Of a stretch of 64,000 nucleotides of DNA, positions 39,054-47,284 are shown piece after piece. The first letter of the stretch is position 1. Every line of letters begins with the position of its first letter. A program made the translations under genes and the position numbers. The notes under the pieces were generated by a model. That model saw only the letters and a program-made list of their open reading frames with translations. It was not told where the DNA came from and ran no database searches. The DNA is taken from NCBI RefSeq assembly GCF_021044565.1, contig NZ_CP087997.1, positions 3,038,001-3,102,000 of the forward strand. Reading direction: 5' to 3'. The stretch is from Subtercola endophyticus. GTDB taxonomy: Bacteria > Actinomycetota > Actinomycetes > Actinomycetales > Microbacteriaceae.

Positions 39054-40205
39054 CTACTGGTCGAGTTCACGGATGAACGAGGCGAAGCCAGGGATCGTAA
39101 AGCCCAGCAAACCTCTGCCTTCTGACTGCACCAACCCTTTGTCAATGAGTCGTGCGCGGGGAACGGAGAGGCTCGAAGCCGTTACCCCCATTCGAACGGC
39201 GATGTCTGCACGGTTGACCGGGTCGTCGCCGAGCTGGGCCATCGCCGTCATCACATCTCTCTCCTGTGGCGCCGCGTTCGCCCACCGCGCGCGAAAAAGA
39301 GCGTCGAGGTCGCCTCGCATCGCTTCTTGACCCTTCTGCACGTCGACTAATGCGATTGCGCCTCCCGGATCGGGTCGCCCAGCCGCCGCCCACGAAGAGT
39401 CAGCGATGAGCTGAACCGAATAGGGATATCCGCCCGCTACAGAAATCGCGGCAGCGAGTGCGTCTGCCTGCCAGGTCACACCGACAGCGCGGGCCGGGGC
39501 GCTGATTGCGATTTCTTCTGCATCGGCGCTGAGGCGCCCTAGCGGACGATAGGCAATTCGCTCTGCGAAGGTCACCACAGCCGAAATCTTGTCTGGCGCG
39601 TCGGGCAGACCGGCCGCGAATATGGCGGCGGGCACATCGGCGCCTTCGGCCTGGAGATGCTGCCAGGCATACGCGAGTGTGCGTAGCCCAGCGGCGTCGG
39701 CAGCCTGAATCTCGTCGATGAATATGACGACTCCGGCAGCGTTACCTGCTTCGGTCGTTGTTCGTATGACGTTTTCGAACTCTCTGACACCCGCAGAGCC
39801 CGCCGCGGCAAGCGGACGCTTGGCGCTCACCTCAGCTCTGGCAATTCCCGGCACACCAACACCAATCGTGACAGAATCGAGCATCGAGACGAGCCTCGTT
39901 CGCTTCTCGGATTGCCATGTCACTGTCTCTTGGCGTATTGCAGCGAGAATCTGCCCGATCAGTCCGGATTGTTCGCCCGCGGTCACCCATATAGTGAGTG
40001 CGCCGCGCTCTTTAGCACGGCGCTGATATTGGCGCAGCAGCGAAGTCTTGCCAAAGCCACGTGGAGCAAGATCAACACGGATCCGACCTACGAGGCGGTT
40101 CAGATCTACTAGGTATGAAAGACGCTCTTCGAAGTCTCCCATCTGAAGCGATCTTCCGGGCACAGACTCGGCGACCTCGCCGGGGGTATAGGGACTGGGT
40201 TGCAT
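39054..40205 (-). CDS. AAA/STAND-type ATPase with C-terminal winged-helix region
   Basis: A 383-residue P-loop ATPase with Walker A APRGFGKTSLLRQY (about residues 47-60), Walker B VVIFIDEIQAADAAG and a C-terminal helical/winged-helix segment (GDDPVNRADIAVRMGVTASS, LSVPRARLIDKGLVQ). It resembles small Orc1/archaeal-ATPase-like regulators or toxin-defence ATPases. The function is unknown. Its promoter holds nested TTGTTAT/ATAACAA repeats, suggesting tight autoregulation. It is transcribed alone. Confidence 0.75.
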   Translation of the reverse strand: MQPSPYTPGEVAESVPGRSLQMGDFEERLSYLVDLNRLVGRIRVDLAPRGFGKTSLLRQYQRRAKERGALTIWVTAGEQSGLIGQILAAIRQETVTWQSEKRTRLVSMLDSVTIGVGVPGIARAEVSAKRPLAAAGSAGVREFENVIRTTTEAGNAAGVVIFIDEIQAADAAGLRTLAYAWQHLQAEGADVPAAIFAAGLPDAPDKISAVVTFAERIAYRPLGRLSADAEEIAISAPARAVGVTWQADALAAAISVAGGYPYSVQLIADSSWAAAGRPDPGGAIALVDVQKGQEAMRGDLDALFRARWANAAPQERDVMTAMAQLGDDPVNRADIAVRMGVTASSLSVPRARLIDKGLVQSEGRGLLGFTIPGFASFIRELDQ

Positions 40206-40213
40206 CTCGGTTC

Positions 40214-40262
40214 TTGTTATCGATTGTTATACTTGGCGCGTTATATAACAAACTATAACAAG
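40214..40262. promoter_or_regulatory. nested inverted repeats upstream of the ATPase gene
   Basis: Four copies of one element: TTGTTAT (40214), TTGTTATA (40224), TATAACAA (40244) and ATAACAA (40255). The inner two form a perfect 8-bp inverted repeat and the outer two a second one around it. AT-rich in a GC-rich context, it is a probable promoter with cooperative operators. Confidence 0.55.
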
Positions 40263-40352
40263 TCACCGGCTCCTCTGCTGGCAACGCCTGATAGATTGGT
40301 GGTCTGACTAGCCACGTTGGCTCGTGTGGTTGAGGCGCTCGGCGCCTTCGAT

Positions 40353-40402
40353 CCGAGGCTTGAAACCTCCGGCATCCGTAAAAAGAACCCGGAGGTTTTT
40401 TT
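40353..40402 (+). promoter_or_regulatory. terminator/anti-terminator leader of the DHA2 exporter
   Basis: A perfect 10-bp stem (AAACCTCCGG 40363-40372 with CCGGAGGTTT 40389-40398, 16-nt loop) ends in seven T residues directly before the start codon at 40403. An upstream CCGAGG (40353-40358) can pair with CCTCCGG (one bulge), which would destroy the terminator. This is the layout of a transcription attenuator. A further hairpin AGGCGC-TCG-GCGCCT lies at 40333-40347. Confidence 0.6.
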
Positions 40403-41875
40403 ATGTCTGCATCCGTCTCATCGAGCACGGGGCTGCCCTCGTCGCCGGCCGCCAACCCGAATCGGTGGCGTGCGCTGTTCGTGCTTTCGCTGACACAACT
40501 CGTCGTCGTGCTCGACGGCACCATCGTCAATATCGCGCTGCCGCAGGCTCAGATCGACCTGGGGCTGACCGACACCGAGCGACAGTGGGTGGTGACGGCC
40601 TACGCTCTCGCGTTCGGTTCACTCTTGCTGCTGGGCGGCCGGATCGCCGACTACTGGGGTCGTAAACGCACCTTCATCGTGGGAATGATCGGCTTCGGTG
40701 CGGCATCCGTTCTCGGCGGGCTCACTCAGAGCGGCACCGAGCTGATCATTGCGCGCGGGCTGCAGGGTGCGTTCGCCGCCCTGCTCGCGCCGGCGGCCTT
40801 GGCGCTGCTCACCGTGACCTTCACACACGGAAAGGAACGGAACACCGCGTTCGCCGTCTTCGGAACCGTGGCCGGAGCCGGCGCTGCCGTGGGACTCGTG
40901 CTGGGCGGGGTGCTCACCGAGTACGCCAACTGGCGCTGGTGCCTGCTGGTGAACGTGTTCTTCGTGATCGTCGGACTCGTCGGAGCTCTGCTCTTCGTGG
41001 CAGAGAGCAAGGCAGAAGGCGACAACCGCTACGACATTCTCGGCGCGATCACGGTGACGCTCGGCCTGGGCTCGCTCGTCTACGGCTTCAGCCTCGCCGA
41101 TTCCGGCTGGGGAACCCCGCAGACCATCGGATTCCTGGCCGCCGGCGCCGGGTTGCTCGTTCTGTTCGTCGTCGTCGAATCGAAGGTGGCGCAGCCACTG
41201 CTTCCGCTGCGCGTGCTGACCAATCGGGTGCGCGGCGGGGCCTTTCTTATGCAGGCCATCGCCGGCAGCGTCATGATCGGTGCGATGCTGTACCTGACCT
41301 TCCACCTGCAGATCGTGCTGGGCATGCAGCCTCTCGAAGCGGGTCTGGCTACGCTGCCGCTGCCGATCGCCATCACCGCAGTCGCGCCACTGGCCACGAA
41401 GCTGCTCGCCTCGATCGGTGCGCGGCCTCTGATGATCGGGGGCCCGATCATCGTCGCAGCGGGGCTGTTCTACCTGAGCTTCATCACCGCAGACGGCAGC
41501 TACTTCGCCCAGGTTCTGCCCGGCATGGTGCTGCTCGGCATCGGTATGGCGTTCATCTTCATTCCGCTGCAGAACGTCGCCCTGAGCGGAATCGCACCGC
41601 ACGACGCCGGCGCCGCCTCGGCGACCGTCAACGCATCCATGCAGATCGGCGGCTCTATCGGGCTCTCGATCTTCACGGCCATCTACGTTTCGACGAGCGC
41701 CGACGCGGCAGCCTCCTCGCCGGGGCTGGCAGCTCTGACGGCGGGCTACTCTGCGGTCTTCTTCGCTTCGGCGATCGCGATGATCGGGGCGGCCGTCATC
41801 GCTGCCATCTTCATTCGCGGCCCGAAGTCGCAGCTGTCGCCCGGCGGCACGGCCGAATTCGTGCACCTCGGCTGA
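40403..41875 (+). CDS. MFS exporter, DHA2 (14-TMS) family
   Basis: A 490-residue membrane protein with about fourteen hydrophobic segments. Typical DHA2 features are LVVVLDGTIVNIALPQAQID in helix 1, GRIADYWGRKRTF in the first loop and GTVAGAGAAVGLVLGGVLTE (drug-antiporter motif C) in helix 5. The family exports drugs and other toxic compounds in exchange for protons. The gene starts directly behind a terminator-like hairpin with no Shine-Dalgarno between it and the ATG, so read-through control by an inducing drug or metabolite is likely (inference). Confidence 0.9.
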   Translation: MSASVSSSTGLPSSPAANPNRWRALFVLSLTQLVVVLDGTIVNIALPQAQIDLGLTDTERQWVVTAYALAFGSLLLLGGRIADYWGRKRTFIVGMIGFGAASVLGGLTQSGTELIIARGLQGAFAALLAPAALALLTVTFTHGKERNTAFAVFGTVAGAGAAVGLVLGGVLTEYANWRWCLLVNVFFVIVGLVGALLFVAESKAEGDNRYDILGAITVTLGLGSLVYGFSLADSGWGTPQTIGFLAAGAGLLVLFVVVESKVAQPLLPLRVLTNRVRGGAFLMQAIAGSVMIGAMLYLTFHLQIVLGMQPLEAGLATLPLPIAITAVAPLATKLLASIGARPLMIGGPIIVAAGLFYLSFITADGSYFAQVLPGMVLLGIGMAFIFIPLQNVALSGIAPHDAGAASATVNASMQIGGSIGLSIFTAIYVSTSADAAASSPGLAALTAGYSAVFFASAIAMIGAAVIAAIFIRGPKSQLSPGGTAEFVHLG

Positions 41876-41905
41876 GATCGGCCACTCGGCAGGTCTCGTC
41901 GTGCG

Positions 41906-42466
41906 TCATCCGGAGGGCAGCGTCTGCAGAATCGCCGTGAGCACCTGGTTCGCCTGAGCAGAGCTGTCGAACGTGTCAGACGACGCAGAGACCCAGAACG
42001 GGCCGCCGATGAGTTCGGCATCGCCGGTCGCCTTATCGAAGTATCCGTCGGTGCCGAAGTCGGTCGTGGGCGCCGACCCGTTCGCCTCGAGAAACGACTT
42101 CAGGTCGGAGATCGAATCGGGCGTCACCTTCGCCACACCCACGACGAGGCTGTCGCCGGCCGCGTCAGAGAGCACACACCCGACTCCGCCGATCGAGGTG
42201 GCCGCCGCAGCAGCGGTTCCCGGACCCGGGGTGAGGTTCGGCTGCACGGCCCAGGTGGGCAGGGCAGTGTCGATGTCGGCGCAGGTCGACGTGACGTCGC
42301 CCGCCGAGTGCAGGGCCGGAAACTCGATGCGTGTCGCGGTGGCTGTCGGCGTGCTGCCGGGCGAGGTCGGCTGCGGAGAGGCGGTGGCCGTGCATCCTGC
42401 GAGCAGAAGTGCACCCGTCAGGGCCGCGGCCGCGCCGGCCAGCTGGATGTTCGTCTTCTTGGTCAT
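41906..42466 (-). CDS. secreted lipoprotein of unknown function
   Basis: A 186-residue precursor with a type II signal peptide: MTKKTNIQLAGAAAALTGA then LLLAGC (lipobox, Cys near residue 25) and a Thr/Ser/Pro-rich linker. The mature part has Cys residues that could form disulfides (STCADIDTALPTW, GVGCVLSDAAGD). GGAGG lies seven bases before ATG 42466. Its ATG overlaps the stop of the upstream secreted-protein gene (ATGA), so the two are coupled. No family was recognised. Confidence 0.8.
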   Translation of the reverse strand: MTKKTNIQLAGAAAALTGALLLAGCTATASPQPTSPGSTPTATATRIEFPALHSAGDVTSTCADIDTALPTWAVQPNLTPGPGTAAAAATSIGGVGCVLSDAAGDSLVVGVAKVTPDSISDLKSFLEANGSAPTTDFGTDGYFDKATGDAELIGGPFWVSASSDTFDSSAQANQVLTAILQTLPSG

Positions 42467-43632
42467 TTCGGGTCCTCCACAATCCACCACTGAGCCTGAT
42501 TGGTTGCGTCGCAGGGTTCTGCGGTGACCGGCGTTCCGGCGCCGCCATCAGCCTCGATGCAGGTGCCGCCGCCGCTGCCGATGGTGTCGGTCTCGACGAA
42601 CATCACGGCGTTGTAGACCTGGCCCGCTCCCCAGTCGATGTAGGAGAACTGTCCGCCCGAGGGCGGGCTCCCTCCGCTGTCGGAGACAAATTGGTAGCCG
42701 CCACCGCCGGCCGCGATAGCCGTCGAGAGCACCGGATCGATGTCACCCGGGTCTTGCCACAGACCGTAGGTCGCAACGCCGTCGTAGAAGTCGCTGCCGC
42801 CCGTCGAGCCTTCGAGGTACCAGTTCTGAGACGAATCTCCGGTGCTGTTCTGCACGAGCACCTGGCCGCCGTCACCGCCGTTCGGGTCGAGCATCATCTT
42901 CGTAGCGAGATTCTGATATTGACCCGCGGTAGAGCAGTACCAGCAGCCGGGCCCGATTCCCTGAGTCGCCCCCATGCGAACGCTATCGCCGGTCGCCGCA
43001 CTCGGGCTCGCGTACCAGCTCGGCACCGCGTCGCACCAGAAAGTGACCGAGGCATGGTGCGAGCTGAGCAGACTCCAGTTGTGGAATTGCACGCTCATGT
43101 TCTGAAAGATGTTCCCGTCACCCGTGGTCGGGTAGGTCTGCGATACTCCGTCGTCATCGGAATTGTCGACGTCGGGCCCGGTGCTCTGGTGGTACGAGGC
43201 GGTGATGTCGGCGGGGGTCCAGACGCTCGGGGTTCCGGGGCGCACGTACCAGCCCGCCGGGCATCCGGTGTAGATCGTCTGCCACTTGCCGGGCGAGATG
43301 TTGCGCGACGAGGTATAGGTGAAGCTCGCGGTGCCCGCAGGCGCAGGCGGAACGTCGGTGACGGCATTCGGGTCGTAAACGTCGGCGGCGGATGCCGGAC
43401 TCGACGAATGCGTCGCCGCGGGCCCAGGCGCCGCAGTCGCCGTCGCTGATGTCGTGCCGGATGCCGCACTCAACGACGTGGCAGGCGCACTCGGCGCCGG
43501 CGTCGATGACGCGGCGAACGCCGTCGTCGAGCCTCCGATAACAAAAACCACGGCTGCGATTGCTCCCGCCGCCACGGCAAACCCGCGTCGAGTCGCGGAT
43601 TTCGGCCGCGATCTCTCCCCTGTCACTTTCAT
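42463..43632 (-). CDS. secreted protein with ricin-lectin-like C-terminal end
   Basis: A 389-residue exported protein. The N-terminal signal has positive residues then AVAAGAIAAVVFVIGG and an AFA cleavage site, followed by a Ser/Ala/Thr/Pro-rich linker of about 60 residues. The body is rich in aromatic and Cys residues (GCPAGWYVRPG, GPGCWYCSTAGQYQ). The C-terminus GTCIEADGGAGTPVTAEPCD and NQAQWWI resembles one ricin B-type repeat (QxW). It may bind surface glycans (inference). It is coupled to the lipoprotein gene. GAGGGGA precedes ATG 43632. Confidence 0.75.
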   Translation of the reverse strand: MKVTGERSRPKSATRRGFAVAAGAIAAVVFVIGGSTTAFAASSTPAPSAPATSLSAASGTTSATATAAPGPAATHSSSPASAADVYDPNAVTDVPPAPAGTASFTYTSSRNISPGKWQTIYTGCPAGWYVRPGTPSVWTPADITASYHQSTGPDVDNSDDDGVSQTYPTTGDGNIFQNMSVQFHNWSLLSSHHASVTFWCDAVPSWYASPSAATGDSVRMGATQGIGPGCWYCSTAGQYQNLATKMMLDPNGGDGGQVLVQNSTGDSSQNWYLEGSTGGSDFYDGVATYGLWQDPGDIDPVLSTAIAAGGGGYQFVSDSGGSPPSGGQFSYIDWGAGQVYNAVMFVETDTIGSGGGTCIEADGGAGTPVTAEPCDATNQAQWWIVEDPK

Positions 43633-43799
43633 GCTGTGATTCCCCTCGCGCATTCTCCCGGCGCATTTCGCGCCGGTGCGCACATCAGCATTCCAGCGCG
43701 AACCCTCGGGTGCACTAGGGCTTCTTACCAGTCCTCGGCACCAGTTCTCGGGGTCAGTTCTTCCGGGTCAGCGATCGAGACGAGCGCGAGGGACCAGTG

Positions 43800-44270
43800 C
43801 TAGGGAGTGTCGGCCGAGAAGCGCCGCAGCGCCTCGGCGATCACCGCGTGGTCGACGACGTCGGGCTCGCCCGATGCCGAGATTGTTGCGACGATGTCTT
43901 CTCCGACGAAGATCGGAATGCAGCCACCCCAGAACTTGTACTCGTCGCCGAGGCCCTCGGCAAGACGGGGGTCTGCGTCTTTCTTCAGCCGAGCGAGCAG
44001 CGAACTGTGCTTGAAGTGCTTGGCTACGAGACGTTTGCCGACAATGACGTCGGCGTTCTGCTGACCGGTTTTACCGAGCTGGGCCCGAAAGGCGAGTTGC
44101 TCTCCGATGTGTACGTCGGTCTCGAGGCTCAGCCCTCGTTCGCGCGTCACCGCGACGGCGATCTCGCCCAGACGTACGGCGTCATCGCGGGTGAAGTCAT
44201 CGAATCGTGCGTCGGGCACGGCCCCGAGCTGGGCGATCGAGTAGTCGGAGTCTGGGTTGGGCACGGGCAT
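43800..44270 (-). CDS. UPF0303/heme-degrading-domain-like protein
   Basis: A 156-residue protein of the GlcG/HbpS-like fold (UPF0303 type): RFDDFTRDDAVRLGEIAVAV, KRLVAKHFKHSSLLARLKK and GGCIPIFVGEDIVATISASG. Such proteins are annotated as heme-degrading or of unknown function, and no catalytic residue can be assigned. Its 5' end overlaps the out-of-frame tail of the NHL-protein reading frame by 71 bases, which supports that tail being spurious. Confidence 0.8.
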   Translation of the reverse strand: MPVPNPDSDYSIAQLGAVPDARFDDFTRDDAVRLGEIAVAVTRERGLSLETDVHIGEQLAFRAQLGKTGQQNADVIVGKRLVAKHFKHSSLLARLKKDADPRLAEGLGDEYKFWGGCIPIFVGEDIVATISASGEPDVVDHAVIAEALRRFSADTP

Positions 44271-45807
44271 CCTTCGGGTAAGAGAGCGTAAGGCTCCATT
44301 GTCGGGGCCGCGCAGCCCGACGGCAATTCCTGAGCCTGGGCGCTAGCGGAGCGAGCCCGGCGTCACCCCGAAACGCTGACGGAACGCGCGATGAAAGGTC
44401 GAGACGTCTGCGAAACCCGCGGATGCGGCGATGCGCGCGATGCTCCGGCTCTGCCACGCCGGGTCGGTTATCCGATCGCGGGCGATGTCGAGTCGTTCGG
44501 CGCTGAGCCACTCCGAGAAGAGCGAGCCCACCGAGAAGAGCCGCAGCCGGCCACCACCAGGCCATCGGCGGCGTTCCCGTTGCGGCCAGCTGCGATGAAG
44601 ACGGTGCCGCTGGGGTTCTTGCGTTCGCGGCACCCGTCGGCTCGTTTGTGCTCTCGGTGACTGCGGGCACGATCGCTGTCGAAGTGGGCGTCGCGGGCGG
44701 GGCGGTTGCAGAGGTCTGCTCTGGCAGAGAGAGCAGCTGTTCGGGTTGGTCGGGAAGCTGATCGATGAATACCGAGCCCGAGGTTGCGCGGGTGCGCTTG
44801 TCGTCGAGCGTGTAGGCGAGAATCTGTTCACCGACGCGACTCGCGACGTACAACTGCCCGTCGCTGCCGAACGCGATCCCTGACGGATGATCGAGCACAG
44901 CCGTGCCGAGCTTCTTGGGCACCACTTCATGGGTTTTTCCTGTGCTGAGGCTCAGACTGACGACATTGTCGGTGCCTTCGCTCGAGACGTAGAGTTCGTC
45001 GCCGTTCACCATCAGAGCGACAGGATTGCCGATTCCGCCCGTCTTCGGAGTGAGAACGTCACCCAAGAATTCGCCAGTGACGGCGTCGTAACTGCGCACG
45101 GCCTGCTCGGCATTGTCGGCCACGTATAACGTCGGGTCTTCACCCTGAGAGTCGGCCGGAACGGTCACGATGCCACGCGGCGCGGTCAGCCCTCCGTCTT
45201 TCGCCGGCACGTCGGTCGTCGACGGAACGAGCGTTCCTGCCGCGAAAGACACAGCGGGGTAATGATCCGCCCACCACGTCGATGCGCCGACGGCGGGTAC
45301 GGGCATCCCCTCGGCATCGAAGACGGTGACGTCTGCGCTGTCTTGGCTCGAAACGAGAAGCTCCCCCGTTGCCCCGTCCGCTAATCCGTACGGATGATCG
45401 AGGCCCGGATTCGCGGGCGCACCGGCGGCGAAGACTCCCGCAGGCGGCACGGGATTCAGCGGCGCCGAGGGTGTCGCAGCCTGCTCGAAGTGCAGCACAG
45501 CACTGTCAGACTTCGTGGCGTTGGCGACATAGAGGCTCCCATCGGCGGCCAGGAGCATTCCGCGAAGTTCCGCCAAAGGGGGGTCGCCTGCGCCGGTAGC
45601 CAAGACCGCCTTCGCAACGAGGTGCCCACTCGCGTCATAAGAATGGATGTTGTTGGCGTGGCCTGAAGGATCGTCGGCGTCACCGGCAAGGGTCACGTAC
45701 CAGGCCGCCGGATGATCGGTCGCGGCGAACGCGGGTGACGCTGTGATGGCGCCGAACCCGAACAGGGCTACGGCGAAGGCAAAGACACCGAGCACACCGC
45801 TTCTCAT
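44197..45807 (-). CDS. NHL-repeat surface protein with LAxTG anchor, abnormal 3' extension
   Basis: A 536-codon frame. A signal peptide (VFAFAVALFGFGAITASPAF-A) is followed by beta-propeller/NHL-like repeats (GMLLAADGSLYVANATKSD, PYGLADGATGELLVSSQD, PRGIVTVPAD, PSGIAFGSDGQLYVASRVGE). A Thr/Pro/Ala linker follows, then a sortase-type tail SSQLAATGTPPMAWWWPAAA with a membrane helix and Arg residues. A normal protein would end there, at about 44500. Instead the frame runs on about 100 codons through an AraC remnant read out of frame, probably after a deletion removed its own stop. The extension is likely non-functional. Confidence 0.75.
   Translation of the reverse strand: MRSGVLGVFAFAVALFGFGAITASPAFAATDHPAAWYVTLAGDADDPSGHANNIHSYDASGHLVAKAVLATGAGDPPLAELRGMLLAADGSLYVANATKSDSAVLHFEQAATPSAPLNPVPPAGVFAAGAPANPGLDHPYGLADGATGELLVSSQDSADVTVFDAEGMPVPAVGASTWWADHYPAVSFAAGTLVPSTTDVPAKDGGLTAPRGIVTVPADSQGEDPTLYVADNAEQAVRSYDAVTGEFLGDVLTPKTGGIGNPVALMVNGDELYVSSEGTDNVVSLSLSTGKTHEVVPKKLGTAVLDHPSGIAFGSDGQLYVASRVGEQILAYTLDDKRTRATSGSVFIDQLPDQPEQLLSLPEQTSATAPPATPTSTAIVPAVTESTNEPTGAANARTPAAPSSSQLAATGTPPMAWWWPAAALLGGLALLGVAQRRTTRHRPRSDNRPGVAEPEHRAHRRIRGFRRRLDLSSRVPSAFRGDAGLAPLAPRLRNCRRAARPRQWSLTLSYPKDARAQPRLRLLDRPARGRARRTIR
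44343..44525 (-). pseudogene. AraC-family regulator remnant (C-terminal HTH only)
   Basis: In a different minus-strand frame from the NHL gene this stretch reads SEWLSAERLDIARDRITDP, SIARIAASAGFADVSTFHRA and FRQRFGVTPGSLR, then a stop. This is the second helix-turn-helix of an AraC-family activator. The ligand domain and first helix-turn-helix are gone; upstream the DNA continues directly as the NHL gene. The fragment therefore marks a deletion junction near 44525. Confidence 0.75.
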
Positions 45808-45880
45808 TCTTCCCCGTCCGCAAACCCCGTGAGCACAACTGTAACGCCGAGGAGTACGACCTACGATCGGACGTAACGGC

Positions 45881-46033
45881 GTGCGCCTGCGTCGCCACCA
45901 ATTGAGCGAACCTGACGCCGACGAAAAAATGCGTCTCTACGCAGCCGGCACCTCATTCGAGAAACTCCGTAAGCAGTACCAATGCGGCATGCCGATGTTG
46001 CGGCAGATCATGCTAGGTCACAACGGGACGTGA
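45881..46033 (+). pseudogene. possible HTH fragment of a recombinase or regulator
   Basis: A 50-codon reading frame (GTG 45881) encodes RHQLSEPDADEKMRLYAAGT and SFEKLRKQYQCGMPMLRQIM. This resembles the helix-turn-helix at the C-terminus of resolvases or orphan HTH proteins. No start signal or partner domain is visible. It is the only recognisable content in the 400-base gap between the NHL gene and the 46215 gene, and it could also be chance. Confidence 0.3.
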
Positions 46034-46214
46034 CCCACCGCTCGGCTTGGCTTCTTCGCGCGCCACGTAACTCGCAATGACGAGCGCAAATCTCTACCAA
46101 GGCCAGATACGGACCCCGTTTCCAAATTCGCTGAACCATCAATCACCCGGGTAGCGATTCGGCCGAGTGCTCAATTTGGCGGGGATGGGACGTTGACGGT
46201 GCGTATCGTTTCCA

Positions 46215-47057
46215 CTACTCCTCGGCGCTGACGATGAGAAGTGGGTCATATACCTCTTGATCGTTCCAGTCCGCCATTGCAGCGATGTCGTACACCACAA
46301 GTGACGGCAAATCGACCTTGGCTCGTCGCCCGAACGCATTCATGCGCCACAAGTGCTTATTTGGGGTGTGCCAGATAAAGTAGTCTGCCTCGGACTCGGC
46401 TACGATCTGCGTGAAGTGGGCATCAAGGAACCAAGGGTGCGCGCGATCTGGGAAGATCACACCGTTTGCAGGCTGCTCTGTTGCATCTTCGGCCTGGACG
46501 TACGCGGACGACTCATCGTGCACCAGCAGCGCCAAGACGTATCCCGGATGATGCTCCCGGTACGCCGTGACATTCGCGACGTGCTTGCCGACGATCCGTG
46601 CGAATGAATCGCGGTAGGCCGTGAAGTTGTGATCGTCTTCGGTCGGCAAGCCGGTATTGGCGATGACGGTTATCGGGATGTCTGGGCTTACCGATGGGAA
46701 TGCCGCGCGAATCTCTCGCTCCAATTCTGCCTCGCGGGCGAGCGTCGGATTATGGAGATTGCCCACCTTTGGGTGGTCATCGACCCGCATCACCTCGACC
46801 GTAAACCGCAGCCCATCCGTGTAGAAGTCCGGTCGCTCGCTCTGCGTCCAGAGCGAGAAGTCCCGCACCGCAGAAAGGAAGGCGACAGCCTCGTCTGTCG
46901 GATCCGGGATGAAACAAACCTCGGGATCTTCGATCAACTCGATGCGCTTCAGAATCGCACGCTCGTTTCCTGAGCTCGCCACACTGTCTCCTGTCTGGTC
47001 GAAGTTCCCCGCGAAGTAGCGAACGTTGGGTGTTGATGCCGTTCCCACCCACGGCAA
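46215..47057 (-). CDS. hypothetical protein
   Basis: A protein of up to 280 residues, not recognised. It is soluble-looking, with no signal peptide or membrane helix and acidic overall. Recognisable patches are RPDFYTDGLRFTVEVMRVDD, TAYREHHPGYVLALLVHDES and HPWFLDAHFTQIVAESEADY. No Shine-Dalgarno marks the start; the TTG at 47057 or a GTG at 47048 are both possible. Base composition is lower in GC than that of the catabolic island. The isolated position between gene remnants suggests acquired DNA, perhaps a defence or restriction-like orphan, but that is a guess. Confidence 0.6.
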   Translation of the reverse strand: MPWVGTASTPNVRYFAGNFDQTGDSVASSGNERAILKRIELIEDPEVCFIPDPTDEAVAFLSAVRDFSLWTQSERPDFYTDGLRFTVEVMRVDDHPKVGNLHNPTLAREAELEREIRAAFPSVSPDIPITVIANTGLPTEDDHNFTAYRDSFARIVGKHVANVTAYREHHPGYVLALLVHDESSAYVQAEDATEQPANGVIFPDRAHPWFLDAHFTQIVAESEADYFIWHTPNKHLWRMNAFGRRAKVDLPSLVVYDIAAMADWNDQEVYDPLLIVSAEE

Positions 47058-47124
47058 TCACTGTGAAAACGTGACGCTTCTTCGCTCATCGCTCACATTA
47101 AGGATGCCCAAGCCCGTGCACACA

Positions 47125-47171
47125 CTTCAACCGGCTGCTAACGCAGCCACCACCAAGCGGTTCGGTTGAAG
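47125..47171. repeat. long stem-loop between hypothetical and hydrolase genes
   Basis: Arms CTTCAACCG (47125-47133) and CGGTTGAAG (47163-47171) enclose an inner hairpin GGCTGC-TAAC-GCAGCC. It lies in the 227-base gap between divergent genes. It could be a regulatory structure or the end of a lost mobile element. Confidence 0.4.
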
Positions 47172-47284
47172 TTCATGACCCAAGTATTTCGTCCGAACCG
47201 CTCGAATCGATAGGCCGCAGCACATACGTTGCCCGACACAACCGCGTCGACTGCAGTCTGTCCTCGGTTTTGTAGAGTTGCTGG

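Noticed and set aside
40290..40302. TGGTCTGACT resembling an island operator half-site before the DHA2 exporter
   Set aside because: No second half-site at the 17-bp offset and no catabolic gene nearby; it lies in the attenuator leader.
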